Below are positions 16,290 to 25,061 of a DNA stretch of 64,000 nt, piece after piece. Made by a program: the position numbers and the translations under genes. Source of the DNA: Chryseobacterium taklimakanense (GTDB lineage Bacteria; Bacteroidota; Bacteroidia; Flavobacteriales; Weeksellaceae). Position 1 is the stretch's first letter. Every line of letters starts with the position of its first letter. Location of the stretch: NCBI RefSeq assembly GCF_900187185.1, contig NZ_LT906465.1:1426001-1490000 (forward strand), read 5' to 3'. The notes under the pieces are model-generated. The model was given only the letters and a program-made list of their open reading frames with translations, was not told the DNA's origin and searched no databases.

Positions 16290-17237
16290 TTACTGAGGCC
16301 TAATACTCACAAAATCAGCCGGTTCGCGGTTATAATTCAGCTTACCTTCCACAGATTTTCTGATGGACTCGGAAAGTTCATCAATAATTTTTTGCTTGTA
16401 AGTCGGCTTGTAGTAAATGATACTGATCTCCCTGAAGGGGAACGGTTTGCGGAAGCGCACGATTTTATCATTCTGCTCTTTGGAGAGCTGCGACTGTGCC
16501 AATTCCGGGATGATTGAAATGCCACCCACTTTGTCCACCATCTGAATGAGGGTGTTGATGTTGGACGATACAAACTCAAGATTTTTAGGTTTCATTGAAT
16601 TTTCCTTCAGCTTGCATATATTTTCAAACTGGGTGCGCAGGCAGTTTCCTTCTTCCAAAAGCCAAACCTTGTCTACATCGAGCTCTTCAGGAATGACATA
16701 CGTGTCTTTTTTATATTTTGGATCGCTCGTATATATCATCAGCTCTTCATTAAACAGAAATTCCTGATAAAACTCGCTTGCAGCATCGTAAGGCGTTGCA
16801 ATAATACCTGCATCCAGTTCACCGGATTTCAAACCTTTGATCACATTTTCGGTAGTAATTTCCTTAACGTTCATCTCGATCTTCGGGTTTTTTTTCAGAA
16901 AATCAAAAATTTCCGCAGGTAAAATGTATGTTGAAACTGTTGGGATGATCCCCAGATTTATTTTTCCACCAAGAACGTTATTCAGCAAATCTGCTTTGTT
17001 GCGCAGCTCGTTTATAGAATCAATCACTTTTTTGGCCTGTTCAATAATCTGTACCCCAACATCGGTGGTCCTGATCGGGTGTGTTGTACGGTCGAAAACT
17101 TTCACATCCAGTTCCTCCTCAAACTTCTGAATCATCGCGCTGAGTGTAGGCTGCGTAATGAAGCAGGCATGAGCAGCTTTACCAAAGTGTTTAAACTTAT
17201 CTACGGCGATAAGATATTCCAATTGCTGAATGTTCAT
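16290..17237 (-). CDS. oxyR: LysR-type regulator, OxyR-like
   Basis: Predicted peroxide-sensing transcription regulator of 315 residues. The N-terminal winged helix includes LEYLIAVDKFKHFGKAAHAC and ITQPTLSAMIQKFEEELDVK (about 6-46). The effector domain contains EEGNCLRTQFENIC (about 195-208), in which the two cysteines are nine positions apart, the same spacing as the redox pair of E. coli OxyR (GHCLRDQ...C). This makes a redox switch likely. It is divergent from an enoyl-CoA hydratase gene, with a TATATTTG promoter core at 17258-17265. No catalase or peroxiredoxin gene is adjacent in this window. Confidence 0.88.
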   Translation of the reverse strand: MNIQQLEYLIAVDKFKHFGKAAHACFITQPTLSAMIQKFEEELDVKVFDRTTHPIRTTDVGVQIIEQAKKVIDSINELRNKADLLNNVLGGKINLGIIPTVSTYILPAEIFDFLKKNPKIEMNVKEITTENVIKGLKSGELDAGIIATPYDAASEFYQEFLFNEELMIYTSDPKYKKDTYVIPEELDVDKVWLLEEGNCLRTQFENICKLKENSMKPKNLEFVSSNINTLIQMVDKVGGISIIPELAQSQLSKEQNDKIVRFRKPFPFREISIIYYKPTYKQKIIDELSESIRKSVEGKLNYNREPADFVSIRPQ

Positions 17238-17257
17238 TTAATTAAGTTTATCTATTA

Positions 17258-17265
17258 CAAATATA
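17258..17265 (-). promoter_or_regulatory. promoter core of the OxyR-like gene
   Basis: TATATTTG on the minus strand matches TAnnTTTG, 20 nt before the start codon at 17237. A CTTG lies 16 nt upstream, slightly closer than the usual -33 distance. Confidence 0.5.
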
Positions 17266-17416
17266 AAAAAGGATTTCTGGACAAGGCTTATAATTTTTAA
17301 CTAAATTTGATAGACGATATATTCTTTTTTTTAATAACATTAAATTCACCTGCTATCTAATTTATATCCTAAAATTTACTATTTTGCATAAAAATAAAAA
17401 ATAATTTACGTCTCAA

Positions 17417-18187
17417 ATGTCAAACTTCGAAAATATTATTGTTGAGCACGAGGGCAAAGTTGCAACCGTAACCATCAACCGGCCACAAAGCCTGAATGCA
17501 CTGAACGCCCAAACCATCAGCGAACTGAGCACTGCTCTTGATGAACTGAATACTGACGGAAACTGTAGAGTGGTTATCCTCACCGGCAGCGGTGAAAAAT
17601 CCTTTGTTGCCGGGGCCGATATCAAAGAATTCAGCGATTTTAATTCAGAAAAAGCAGAAGAACTTGCAAGAAACGGTCAAAATTCGCTTTTTAACAAAAT
17701 TGAAAATATGAGCAAGCCGGTCATTGCCGCGGTAAACGGTTTTGCACTCGGCGGCGGGCTCGAACTTGCGATGAGCTGCCACATAAGATACGCTTCAGAA
17801 AATGCCAAATTGGGACTTCCAGAGGTTACGTTAGGTTTAATTCCCGGTTATGGCGGTACGCAAAGGCTTCCAAAACTTGTCGGAAAAGGCCTTGCTAATG
17901 AACTTATTTTTTCAGCTAAAATGATCTCGGCAGGCAGAGCAAAAGAAATCGGTTTGGTGAATGAGGTTTTTACCCTTGAAGAGCTTTTGCCGAAAACCAT
18001 GGAACTGGCAGTACAAATCTCCAAAAATTCACCGCTGGGAATTTCAAGAGCGATAAAAGCTGTGAATCTTTCGGGCAGCAGCGAAGGTTTTGAAACTGAA
18101 ATCAAAGCTTTTGGAGAACTTTTCGAGCTTGAAGATAAAAAAGAAGGCGTGGCAGCATTTTTAGAGAAAAGGAAACCTGAATTTTAA
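17417..18187 (+). CDS. enoyl-CoA hydratase/isomerase (crotonase family)
   Basis: Predicted hydration of 2-enoyl-CoA in fatty-acid oxidation. The fold is clear: INRPQSLNALN (about 19-29), the oxyanion-hole segment VAGADIKEF (about 63-71), NGFALGGGLELAMSCH (about 105-120) with one catalytic Glu, and LPEVTLGLIPGYGGTQRL (about 132-149) with the second Glu. Both acids are present, so it should be a hydratase rather than a non-hydratase crotonase. At 256 residues the length is usual. It heads a run of four plus-strand genes with short gaps; their functions are otherwise unrelated. Confidence 0.93.
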   Translation: MSNFENIIVEHEGKVATVTINRPQSLNALNAQTISELSTALDELNTDGNCRVVILTGSGEKSFVAGADIKEFSDFNSEKAEELARNGQNSLFNKIENMSKPVIAAVNGFALGGGLELAMSCHIRYASENAKLGLPEVTLGLIPGYGGTQRLPKLVGKGLANELIFSAKMISAGRAKEIGLVNEVFTLEELLPKTMELAVQISKNSPLGISRAIKAVNLSGSSEGFETEIKAFGELFELEDKKEGVAAFLEKRKPEF

Positions 18188-18202
18188 ACTGAAATTAAGA
18201 TT

Positions 18203-18628
18203 TTGATCTATACTAAATTTGATATCGCCTACCTGAAAATGGCCCTGGAATGGGCGAAACTGTCCTACTGCAAACGGAAACAGGTGGGCGCACTGATTGT
18301 GAAAGACCGCATGATTATTTCAGACGGTTATAACGGGACGCCTTCAGGTTTTGAAAATCAGTGTGAAGATGAAGAAGGCAAAACCCACTGGTACGTTTTG
18401 CATGCAGAGGCCAATGCGATACTGAAGCTCGCCGCATCCACCCAATCTGCAAAAGGTGCCACACTGTACATTACGCTGTCGCCCTGCAAAGAATGCAGTA
18501 AATTGATCCTGCAGGCCGGAATTTCAAGACTGGTATATATTGATGAATATTCTGATAACGAAGGTATATCATTCTTAAAAGGCCATAATATCGAGATCGT
18601 AAAAATATCCAGAGAAGAATTACAATAA
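18203..18628 (+). CDS. dCMP deaminase-family zinc deaminase
   Basis: Cytidine/deoxycytidylate deaminase of 141 residues. The zinc and catalytic motifs are LHAEANAI (about 66-73) and SPCKECSKL (about 92-100), and GYNGTPSGFENQC (about 42-54) is typical of dCMP deaminases, which make dUMP for thymidylate synthesis. The start appears to be TTG at 18203: an in-frame stop lies just before it at 18185 and the first ATG is 36 nt later, which would cut off the first helix. It starts 15 nt after the enoyl-CoA hydratase stop. Confidence 0.92.
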   Translation: MIYTKFDIAYLKMALEWAKLSYCKRKQVGALIVKDRMIISDGYNGTPSGFENQCEDEEGKTHWYVLHAEANAILKLAASTQSAKGATLYITLSPCKECSKLILQAGISRLVYIDEYSDNEGISFLKGHNIEIVKISREELQ

Positions 18629-18643
18629 AAAAAAATAACACAA

Positions 18644-19543
18644 ATGGACTGGGATGAAAAAATAGGGGATTTTGAAAATTTCCTGAGATTTGAAAGAAAT
18701 TTTTCCGATAACACAGTCGATGCTTACCTTCGGGACATCAGAAAAATCCGGGATTATGCGGTTGAAAACCTGCAGGTTGGCCCGGATGAGATTTCGTATG
18801 AGCACTTGCAGGAATACCTTTTCCGCTTGTCCAAAGAAAGATTCAGTGAGCGCTCGCAAGCCCGCTGGGTCTCATCGGCAAAGGCTTTTTTTAAATTTCT
18901 CGCGGAAGACGAGTTGCGTGAAGACAACCCCGCCGTTCTTCTTGAAGGCCCAAAACTTGGCCTTTATCTCCCAGACACGTTAAGTTATGATGATGTAGAA
19001 AAAATCGTTGCCGCTGCAGACCGCAGAACAGATCTGGGCAAGCGGAACTACTGCATCATTGAGGTTCTCTACGGCTGTGGTTTGCGGGTTTCAGAGCTTA
19101 TCGACCTTAAAATTTCTAACATTAATTTTAAAGAAAAATTCCTGAAAGTGGAAGGCAAGGGCGATAAAGTACGTTTCGTTCCACTGGCAGATTACACAGC
19201 TGAATTACTGAAAGATTATATCCAGAACGTAAGGTCACATTATAAAATCAACAAAAAATGTGAGGACTTCCTTTTCCTCAACAGCAGAGGCTCGTCGATG
19301 TCGCGGGTAATTGTTTTTATCATCATTAAAGAACTTACTGAAAAAGCCGGCATCAAAAAAAAGATTTCGCCGCACACATTCCGGCATTCGTTTGCAACAC
19401 ATCTGTTACAGAACGGCGCTGACCTACGCTATATCCAGGAAATGCTGGGACACTCAAGCATCACAACAACAGAGATCTATACACATCTGAAAACGGATGA
19501 ATTGCGTGACATGATTCTGAATTATCATCCAAGAAACAAATAA
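18644..19543 (+). CDS. xerD: tyrosine recombinase XerD/XerC type
   Basis: Resolves chromosome dimers at dif. The N-terminal SAM-like core-binding domain spans about 1-95. All catalytic residues are present: Arg148 in CGLRVSEL, Lys172 in EGKGDKVR, His244 and Arg247 in HTFRHSFATHLL, His270 in MLGHSS and the nucleophile Tyr279 in TTEIYTH. Length 299 fits chromosomal Xer enzymes rather than integrative-element integrases. There is no att-like repeat next to it, and housekeeping neighbours support the chromosomal role. Confidence 0.95.
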   Translation: MDWDEKIGDFENFLRFERNFSDNTVDAYLRDIRKIRDYAVENLQVGPDEISYEHLQEYLFRLSKERFSERSQARWVSSAKAFFKFLAEDELREDNPAVLLEGPKLGLYLPDTLSYDDVEKIVAAADRRTDLGKRNYCIIEVLYGCGLRVSELIDLKISNINFKEKFLKVEGKGDKVRFVPLADYTAELLKDYIQNVRSHYKINKKCEDFLFLNSRGSSMSRVIVFIIIKELTEKAGIKKKISPHTFRHSFATHLLQNGADLRYIQEMLGHSSITTTEIYTHLKTDELRDMILNYHPRNK

Positions 19544-19599
19544 GTACAGAATTTTCGTAAATTTAAACCGTTAGGGATTTTATTTTTAATGGTTTTTTT

Positions 19600-20118
19600 A
19601 TGGATGAACTTCACTTTTGCCCAAAATGCGGCGAGGAAACGCTGAATTGGGACGGCGAAAAAAAACTTTCATGCAACCAGTGCAGCTTTGTGCTTTATCA
19701 CAACTGTGCTGCAGCAGTTGCGGTCGTAATCAGATGCGGTAATGAAATCATGCTGACCAAAAGAAACCAGCAGCCGGGAAAAGGAAAGCTCGACTTAGCC
19801 GGCGGATTCACCGATCCTAAAGAAAGTGCTGAAGAAGCTTGTGCCCGTGAGCTGAAAGAGGAACTTGACATCGAAATCATCCCTGAAAACCTGAAGATTC
19901 TGCTTACGCTTCCGAATATTTACCGATACAAAGACATCGATTATAATACCCTAGACATTTTCTTTGAATACCAGGTTGATAAAAAATTCGACGCAAAACT
20001 GGACATCAGTGAAGTCTCAGAAATCACGTGGATTTACGAAAATGAAATCGATTTAAATGAAATCGCTTTTAATTCACAAAAAAAATTCTTCCAAAAATAC
20101 CTGAACAGAAATCAGTAA
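19600..20118 (+). CDS. NUDIX hydrolase with N-terminal zinc ribbon
   Basis: A 172-residue protein with a CPKCGEET...CNQC zinc ribbon at about 7-29 and a NUDIX box GGFTDPKESAEEACARELKE continuing EELDI (about 63-87). The box matches GX5EX7REUXEEXGU except that Asp replaces the last Gly. The zinc-ribbon arrangement resembles the NudC/NADH pyrophosphatase group, but the protein is shorter, so the substrate is uncertain. It ends overlapping by seven bases with the convergent haem-binding gene. Confidence 0.88.
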   Translation: MDELHFCPKCGEETLNWDGEKKLSCNQCSFVLYHNCAAAVAVVIRCGNEIMLTKRNQQPGKGKLDLAGGFTDPKESAEEACARELKEELDIEIIPENLKILLTLPNIYRYKDIDYNTLDIFFEYQVDKKFDAKLDISEVSEITWIYENEIDLNEIAFNSQKKFFQKYLNRNQ

Positions 20119-20570
20119 TTTCCTGATTTCAGAATTTCTTCAAAATAATTGACGAGCCGTTTTTTCTCTGCATCCGTAAGCCTGGCTTCTGGGTGTTGCG
20201 CCACGTATCCCGCAAGCGGCATCCGGTTTTGTTTCAGGTCCGCGGCAGAATTCTCAAGCATGCCTTTTTTCAATTCCTTGTTATAGGTTCCCCATTCTGA
20301 AAAATTAAGATGTTCCCTGCCCTCGTTGATGTGGTTTTTTATGGACCACGAAATCGGCGCAACATACGCATAATCCGGATACACCGTTTCATTGGAATGG
20401 CAGTCGTAGCACGCTTTTCTGAGAACCGACGTGATATGCTGCGGCGTTTTGAAAACCTTTACAAAATCCACTTTCGGATCCACCGGTTTATTCGTCCGGT
20501 CCACCGGAATGAACTGGATCAGCGCAACAGCAATCAAAAACCAATAGAGAATATTGAGAAAGGTTTTCAT
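20112..20570 (-). CDS. haem-binding domain protein
   Basis: A 152-residue protein with an N-terminal membrane anchor (about 4-19) and one c-type haem motif ACYDCHSNET (about 51-60). The surrounding block is that of the haem_bd family found in Bacteroidota, where the domain occurs in periplasmic cytochromes. RMPLAGYVAQHPEARLTDAEK near the C-terminus is also characteristic. I start it at the ATG at 20570; a longer frame begins inside the upstream gene and lacks a credible start. It follows the Ig-like lipoprotein gene after 2 nt. Confidence 0.87.
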   Translation of the reverse strand: MKTFLNILYWFLIAVALIQFIPVDRTNKPVDPKVDFVKVFKTPQHITSVLRKACYDCHSNETVYPDYAYVAPISWSIKNHINEGREHLNFSEWGTYNKELKKGMLENSAADLKQNRMPLAGYVAQHPEARLTDAEKKRLVNYFEEILKSGNY

Positions 20571-20572
20571 TT

Positions 20573-22243
20573 TTAATTTACGTTTGGGGGAGCGTTCAAC
20601 ACAGGCGTTTCCGTGCTGTTTGATTTCAAATTCCAGACTTCCTTGTTCTGCCACAGTTCGCGGATTTCAATCTCTTTCGGGAATATATATACATCCTCGG
20701 CAAAAGTTTTATTTGTAAAGTCTGCACCGTCCCACTGCCCGTTTCCGTTATTGTCAACCAATATCCTCAGCAAATATTTTCCAGGTTTTATCTCATTGAA
20801 ATTGTGGCTGGCCTCGTCAGAAAATTTAGAGAACTGAACATCACCTTTTTCATTTAGAAACTGAATCCAGAATTTTGCATCGGGCTTATTTTCGATAATG
20901 ATATTAAAGCTTCCATAATTCTCTGCGCGGTCAATTTCAAAATTGAACTGATAAGATTTAGGATTCGAGGTATAATAAGACTGCACGGTTTCTTTCGGAA
21001 CGGTGAGTGAATATTTCTTACCAATTTGAAAATCACCGCTCACCTGCACCTTATTTGGCTTTTCTGCCGAAATTTTCGCAGTGAACGGAACCGTATTCAC
21101 ACTGTCAATTTTTAAAGTCCATTTATCGGTCTGAATGTTCTGAACAGGGTAATTCCAAAGGATTTCAAAATTTTTCGTCGGGGCGATTTTACTTTCAACG
21201 GATGAACCAATCATCTCATTTTTAGAATTCAGTCTGTAAAAAACAGATGCTTCGCCTTCCTTACCGTCAGCACTGTATTTAAACTTTAAATTTTCACTTT
21301 GCCTGATACCGATGTCCTGTTTCACTGCATCAAACCAGATATTTACGGAGCCTGAATACGGTTTATGAGTGACTTTATAATCCTTCAGTTTTTCACTGAG
21401 TGCGGTTACATCAACTTTCGCAGGATGGCCCTCAAAAATCATAACTGCACCACCCGTAGCCTCCTTCATTTCTTTATACTTCAAAGCTTTTTTTGAAGGA
21501 TAAATCACGAGCTTCATCCCGGAAATGCTTGATTTCAGATCGATCTTATCTTTTGCAAACGCCACGTTTTCTTTGCCGGCTTCATAGACTGAATTCTGGT
21601 TTTCATCCTCAAAAGCCAAAATTCTGTACTCGCCCGGTGACAGGTAATTCAGCTCAAAATATCCGTCAGGATCCGCTTTTGTGATGTAATATGGTTTTTG
21701 AGAATAATTAATCGTATCTTTCTCCTGATAAAGCCCAACCACGTAATTTTTCTTATTTTCTGTACTTGGTGTTGCGGTATTTGCGGCCGGTTTCGCCATA
21801 CCGTCGATCACATCACCGCTGATGTACAGATCGTCCAGTTTTTCACCGGTGGAAAAAGCAAAATTGTAGTACGGAAGTACATTTCCCTCATTAAGATCAG
21901 AAATCGCGTTTCCGAAATTGAAATTATAAGTGGTATTTTCCTGGAGGTTTTCGTCCCACTGAATCAGGATATATTTGTTTCCCATTGTAGTTGGTAGAAT
22001 CTTCTTGTACCGGATCGGCGGGGAGATATTCAAGTTTTTCTGAATGTCTTTCAGCTGGATATATTCGTCGAAATAAAGCTTTAATTCTTTGGTATCAACC
22101 GGAACATTGATCCTCGCCGTATCGATATTTGAGCCAACAAATTTTGGTGCAACCGTATCTTTTGCACCGCCCACCGGCGAGCCAACTCTGGCGCACGAAA
22201 GCAAAATAATGTTCAGGATTAGGAGCAGGAAAACTTTCTTCAT
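20573..22243 (-). CDS. Ig-like domain lipoprotein
   Basis: A 556-residue lipoprotein: MKKVFLLLILNIILLSC with the lipid-attachment Cys at residue 17, then a bacterial Ig-like (Big_5) domain at about 30-130 (APKFVGSNIDTARINVPVDT, FNFGNAISDLNEGN). The middle includes a carboxypeptidase-regulatory-like segment (PGEYRILAFEDENQNSVYEA) and the C-terminus repeats the pattern (PGKYLLRILVDNNGNGQWDG). Such proteins are common surface or periplasmic lipoproteins of flavobacteria; the precise role is unknown. The lipoprotein start was chosen over an ATG 15 nt upstream. Confidence 0.87.
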   Translation of the reverse strand: MKKVFLLLILNIILLSCARVGSPVGGAKDTVAPKFVGSNIDTARINVPVDTKELKLYFDEYIQLKDIQKNLNISPPIRYKKILPTTMGNKYILIQWDENLQENTTYNFNFGNAISDLNEGNVLPYYNFAFSTGEKLDDLYISGDVIDGMAKPAANTATPSTENKKNYVVGLYQEKDTINYSQKPYYITKADPDGYFELNYLSPGEYRILAFEDENQNSVYEAGKENVAFAKDKIDLKSSISGMKLVIYPSKKALKYKEMKEATGGAVMIFEGHPAKVDVTALSEKLKDYKVTHKPYSGSVNIWFDAVKQDIGIRQSENLKFKYSADGKEGEASVFYRLNSKNEMIGSSVESKIAPTKNFEILWNYPVQNIQTDKWTLKIDSVNTVPFTAKISAEKPNKVQVSGDFQIGKKYSLTVPKETVQSYYTSNPKSYQFNFEIDRAENYGSFNIIIENKPDAKFWIQFLNEKGDVQFSKFSDEASHNFNEIKPGKYLLRILVDNNGNGQWDGADFTNKTFAEDVYIFPKEIEIRELWQNKEVWNLKSNSTETPVLNAPPNVN

Positions 22244-22257
22244 CGAGGAAATTTGCA

Positions 22258-22265
22258 CAAATTTA
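22258..22265 (-). promoter_or_regulatory. promoter core of the Ig-like lipoprotein gene
   Basis: TAAATTTG on the minus strand with TTG at 22287-22289, 21 nt upstream. It lies between the end of the serine hydrolase gene and the lipoprotein start at 22243, giving a very short leader. Confidence 0.45.
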
Positions 22266-22269
22266 ATAC

Positions 22270-23535
22270 TTATTCCTCATAAACGTCAACCGTGTCAGTT
22301 TTCGCATTTGTGGAGTCCTTAATGCCCAGAGTTTTGTTGAGTTTTTCAGCTTCATAAGGGAAATTTTCAAAAAGTGCAGACAGGGCCAAGGCCGTATAAA
22401 CCCTGCTTGAAAACTTGTTGCCTATGGCCACAATTGTGACTTTTGACTGCAGTAAATGTCCAAAAACGGAGTTTGTCCCGTGCCACCAGCCATTGTGAAA
22501 AGTGAGTTTGCTGTTTTCATCAAAAATCTTCATCCGGAAACCTAAACCATAATTATTGATACCCGGTTTTTCGTTACTGTAAGGGATAAAAACCCTTTCC
22601 ATCAGGTCTTTCCTCAAGAAATTTTCAGAAAACATTGCCCGGGAAAAATTGAACATATCTCTCGGCGTTGTATAGACATTTTTGTCACCGTAAATTAAAT
22701 CAAGCCTGTCGAGCGGATGTGGTTTTGCACCTTTAAAATAAAATGATTTTGCAGCAGTTGCGGTATCCTTTTCCTGGAAGATATATGAGTGTTCCATCTT
22801 TAGCGGCCTGAAAACCATCTGCCTGATCGCTTCCGGAAAAGGTGTTTTGGTAACTTTCTCGATCACGAGTGCAAGAAGTGCATAGTTTGTATTGCAGTAC
22901 ATAAATCCGGTGTCTGGCGCGCGTGCGGCTTCCGGTTTGTATTTTATCAGCATGTTCAGGACATCCTGATTGGAAATGAATTTCTTGGAGAGTTCAGCAG
23001 GCTGCGGTGTGATTTTCTCGATGAAATATTCGTATTTCGGAAGGCCGCTTCTTTGGCTCAGAAGACTTTTCACCGTAACACCGGCGTAAGGGAAGCCCGG
23101 AAAAAATTTCATCAAATCATCATCCAGGTTCAGTTGGCCGGCTTCCACCAGCTTCAGCGTTGCCATTGCGGTAATGGTTTTACTTACCGAAGCCACGTGC
23201 AAGGGCGTGTCCTTTGTTATAGGTTGCTGATTGTGGTCCTGTGCGAAACCGCGGTAATTTTCGTAGATGATTTTATCCCCTTTTGCGACTAAAAGCCCGC
23301 CCCACAGGTCACCTTTTTCCCAAACATTTTCGTAGTAATTATGAAGAATGGATTCTAATGTATCGTGGTCGGGCACCCTGTTTTCCTTGTAGTGAAATAC
23401 ATCGCCCAAATTTACATTTCCAAAATTTGGAAGTTCCGTTTGGGATTCTTTTTGAAACAGCAAAACATTTTTTTTGCAGGAAATTATGGATAAAGCCACA
23501 AAACAGAAGGCGATGCTTCTCAGGAAGTTCCTCAT
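22270..23535 (-). CDS. serine hydrolase, beta-lactamase/class C family lipoprotein
   Basis: A 421-residue protein starting with MRNFLRSIAFCFVALSIISC, a lipoprotein signal with Cys at about 20. The serine-hydrolase triad motifs are VASVSKTITAM (SxxK), YCNTNYALL (YxN) and FHNGWWHGT near the C-terminus in place of KTG. The family includes DD-peptidases, esterases and beta-lactamases; this one is more likely a cell-wall or esterase enzyme than a drug-resistance gene, but the substrate is not visible. The start at 23535 was chosen for the signal peptide. Confidence 0.9.
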   Translation of the reverse strand: MRNFLRSIAFCFVALSIISCKKNVLLFQKESQTELPNFGNVNLGDVFHYKENRVPDHDTLESILHNYYENVWEKGDLWGGLLVAKGDKIIYENYRGFAQDHNQQPITKDTPLHVASVSKTITAMATLKLVEAGQLNLDDDLMKFFPGFPYAGVTVKSLLSQRSGLPKYEYFIEKITPQPAELSKKFISNQDVLNMLIKYKPEAARAPDTGFMYCNTNYALLALVIEKVTKTPFPEAIRQMVFRPLKMEHSYIFQEKDTATAAKSFYFKGAKPHPLDRLDLIYGDKNVYTTPRDMFNFSRAMFSENFLRKDLMERVFIPYSNEKPGINNYGLGFRMKIFDENSKLTFHNGWWHGTNSVFGHLLQSKVTIVAIGNKFSSRVYTALALSALFENFPYEAEKLNKTLGIKDSTNAKTDTVDVYEE

Positions 23536-23613
23536 AATCTTTACTTCGAAAAAAAATTTATGCAATATAGGGGATTTTTTATTTAGGATAAATACGGCTT
23601 AGTCATCAGTACC

Positions 23614-24543
23614 CTAACCAAACTCACGCAGTATTTTGTCAACAATCACCTGCGCGAGTTTTTCTTTACTTTGATGAGACCAGCCTGCGATGTGCGGCGT
23701 AACAATTACTTTTTCAGAATTTAAAAGAAATTCCAGATCGCTGTTTTGGTAATCAAGATTTTCAAAAGATGATTTTTCAAATTCCAAAACATCCAGTGCA
23801 GCACCCTTTATTTTGCCCGATTTTATTGCTTCAACCAAATCTTTGGTTTTCACATTTTTGCCCCGAGCTGTGTTCACAAAGTAAAAATCCTTCTTCATTT
23901 CTGAAATGAATTTTTCATCGATTAAATGAAAAGTATCATCGGTAATCGGAATATGAAGACTTAATATATCTGCCTGATTTTTAAGCTCATCCAAAGAAAC
24001 CTGCGTTGCAAATTCATCCGAAAGATTGGGAAGAATATCATGAAAAATTACCTTCAACCCAAATCCTGAAAGCCTTTTTGCTGTAGCTTTACCCATATTT
24101 CCGTAGCCGATGATCCCGAACGTTTTGCCTAAAAGTTCGTCGCCACGGTTTTCTTCCCGATTCCAAATGCCATTTTTAACCTCCTGGGAAGCAATGAACA
24201 AACGGTTCGTGAGAACCAGCAGCATACCGACAACATGTTCTGCCACAGAATCGCGGTTGCCTTCCGGTGAGCTGATGATGGATATTCCTAATTGCTTTGC
24301 TTTTTCAGTATCGATATTTTCAAGCCCGGCCCCTACTCTTGCAATGAACCTCAGGTTTTTGCCTTTCAAAAGAAAACTTTCATCAATCGGGATGCGGCTG
24401 CGAATGATCACACCGTCAAAATATCCGATCTTATCAAGTACTTCACTGTAAGTTGAAACATGATCTTCCTCGATCACAAAGCCTTTTTCGGAAAGTTGAG
24501 CGTTAATCAGGGGATGATTTTTATCGAGCAGCAGGATCTTCAT
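23614..24543 (-). CDS. D-2-hydroxyacid dehydrogenase (phosphoglycerate dehydrogenase-like)
   Basis: NAD-dependent oxidoreductase of 309 residues. The nucleotide-binding motif is GKTFGIIGYGNMGKATAKRL (about 138-157), and the catalytic Arg, Glu and His are in VNTARGKNV, ALDVLEFE and VTPHIAGWS. The sequence resembles the SerA family without the regulatory ACT domain, so the substrate may be 3-phosphoglycerate or another 2-hydroxyacid. The start is 2 nt after the stop of the thioesterase gene; HU-like, thioesterase and this gene form one operon. Confidence 0.9.
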   Translation of the reverse strand: MKILLLDKNHPLINAQLSEKGFVIEEDHVSTYSEVLDKIGYFDGVIIRSRIPIDESFLLKGKNLRFIARVGAGLENIDTEKAKQLGISIISSPEGNRDSVAEHVVGMLLVLTNRLFIASQEVKNGIWNREENRGDELLGKTFGIIGYGNMGKATAKRLSGFGLKVIFHDILPNLSDEFATQVSLDELKNQADILSLHIPITDDTFHLIDEKFISEMKKDFYFVNTARGKNVKTKDLVEAIKSGKIKGAALDVLEFEKSSFENLDYQNSDLEFLLNSEKVIVTPHIAGWSHQSKEKLAQVIVDKILREFG

Positions 24544-24545
24544 TA

Positions 24546-25061
24546 TTAATCGCAGAACAGTTTTTTGAGTTCTACCGATTCCTGCGGTTTCATTCTTCCC
24601 GACAGTATGAGGGAGAGTTCTTTTCTTCGCTGCGCAGCATCGAACCTTAATTTTTCAGTTTCAGTTTCCGGCTCCATCTGCGGAATTGGAACAGGCTTGT
24701 TATATTCGTCCACCGCCACGAACGTGTAAATACCCTCGTTGGTATGGATTTTTTTACCCGCAATAGGATCATCGAGCCACACATCAACATAAACTTCCAT
24801 TGAAGTGGAGAACGCTCTGGAAACCTTGGATTCCAACACGACGATTCCGCCTTCAGGAATTGGATGCTTGAAAGAAACGTGGTTTACGGATGCCGTAACA
24901 ACTCTTCTTGCACAGTGGCGAGCCGCAGAAATAGAGGCACAACGGTCCATTTTTGCCAAGAGTTCACCTCCGAAAAGGTTTCTAAGCGAGTTGGTTTCGT
25001 TCGGCAGAACAATATTGGTCATTACGGTTAACGATTCGCTCGCTTTTTTGATTTGCGCCAT
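24546..25061 (-). CDS. acyl-CoA thioesterase (hotdog fold, BACH/YciA type)
   Basis: A 171-residue single hotdog domain. NSLRNLFGGELLAKMDRCAS (about 24-43) carries the catalytic region of the cytosolic acyl-CoA hydrolase family, and VNHVSFKHPIPEGGIVVLES follows. It hydrolyses acyl-CoAs in the cytoplasm. The gene overlaps the end of the HU-like gene by 34 nt, an unusually large overlap that keeps both frames intact. Confidence 0.9.
   Translation of the reverse strand: MAQIKKASESLTVMTNIVLPNETNSLRNLFGGELLAKMDRCASISAARHCARRVVTASVNHVSFKHPIPEGGIVVLESKVSRAFSTSMEVYVDVWLDDPIAGKKIHTNEGIYTFVAVDEYNKPVPIPQMEPETETEKLRFDAAQRRKELSLILSGRMKPQESVELKKLFCD

Noticed and set aside
17238-17416. OxyR operator between the OxyR-like gene and the enoyl-CoA hydratase
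   Set aside because: ATAG and CTAT tetramers occur but not with the regular spacing of the four-element OxyR site; AT-rich sequence gives such matches by chance.
18644-19543. Tyrosine recombinase as the integrase of a mobile element
   Set aside because: Length and all motifs fit chromosomal XerD, neighbours are housekeeping genes, and no att repeats, tRNA or cargo genes are adjacent.
22270-23535. Beta-lactamase resistance gene
   Set aside because: The class C fold is present, but KTG is replaced by HNG and the protein is a lipoprotein of the general serine-hydrolase group; a resistance role cannot be claimed.
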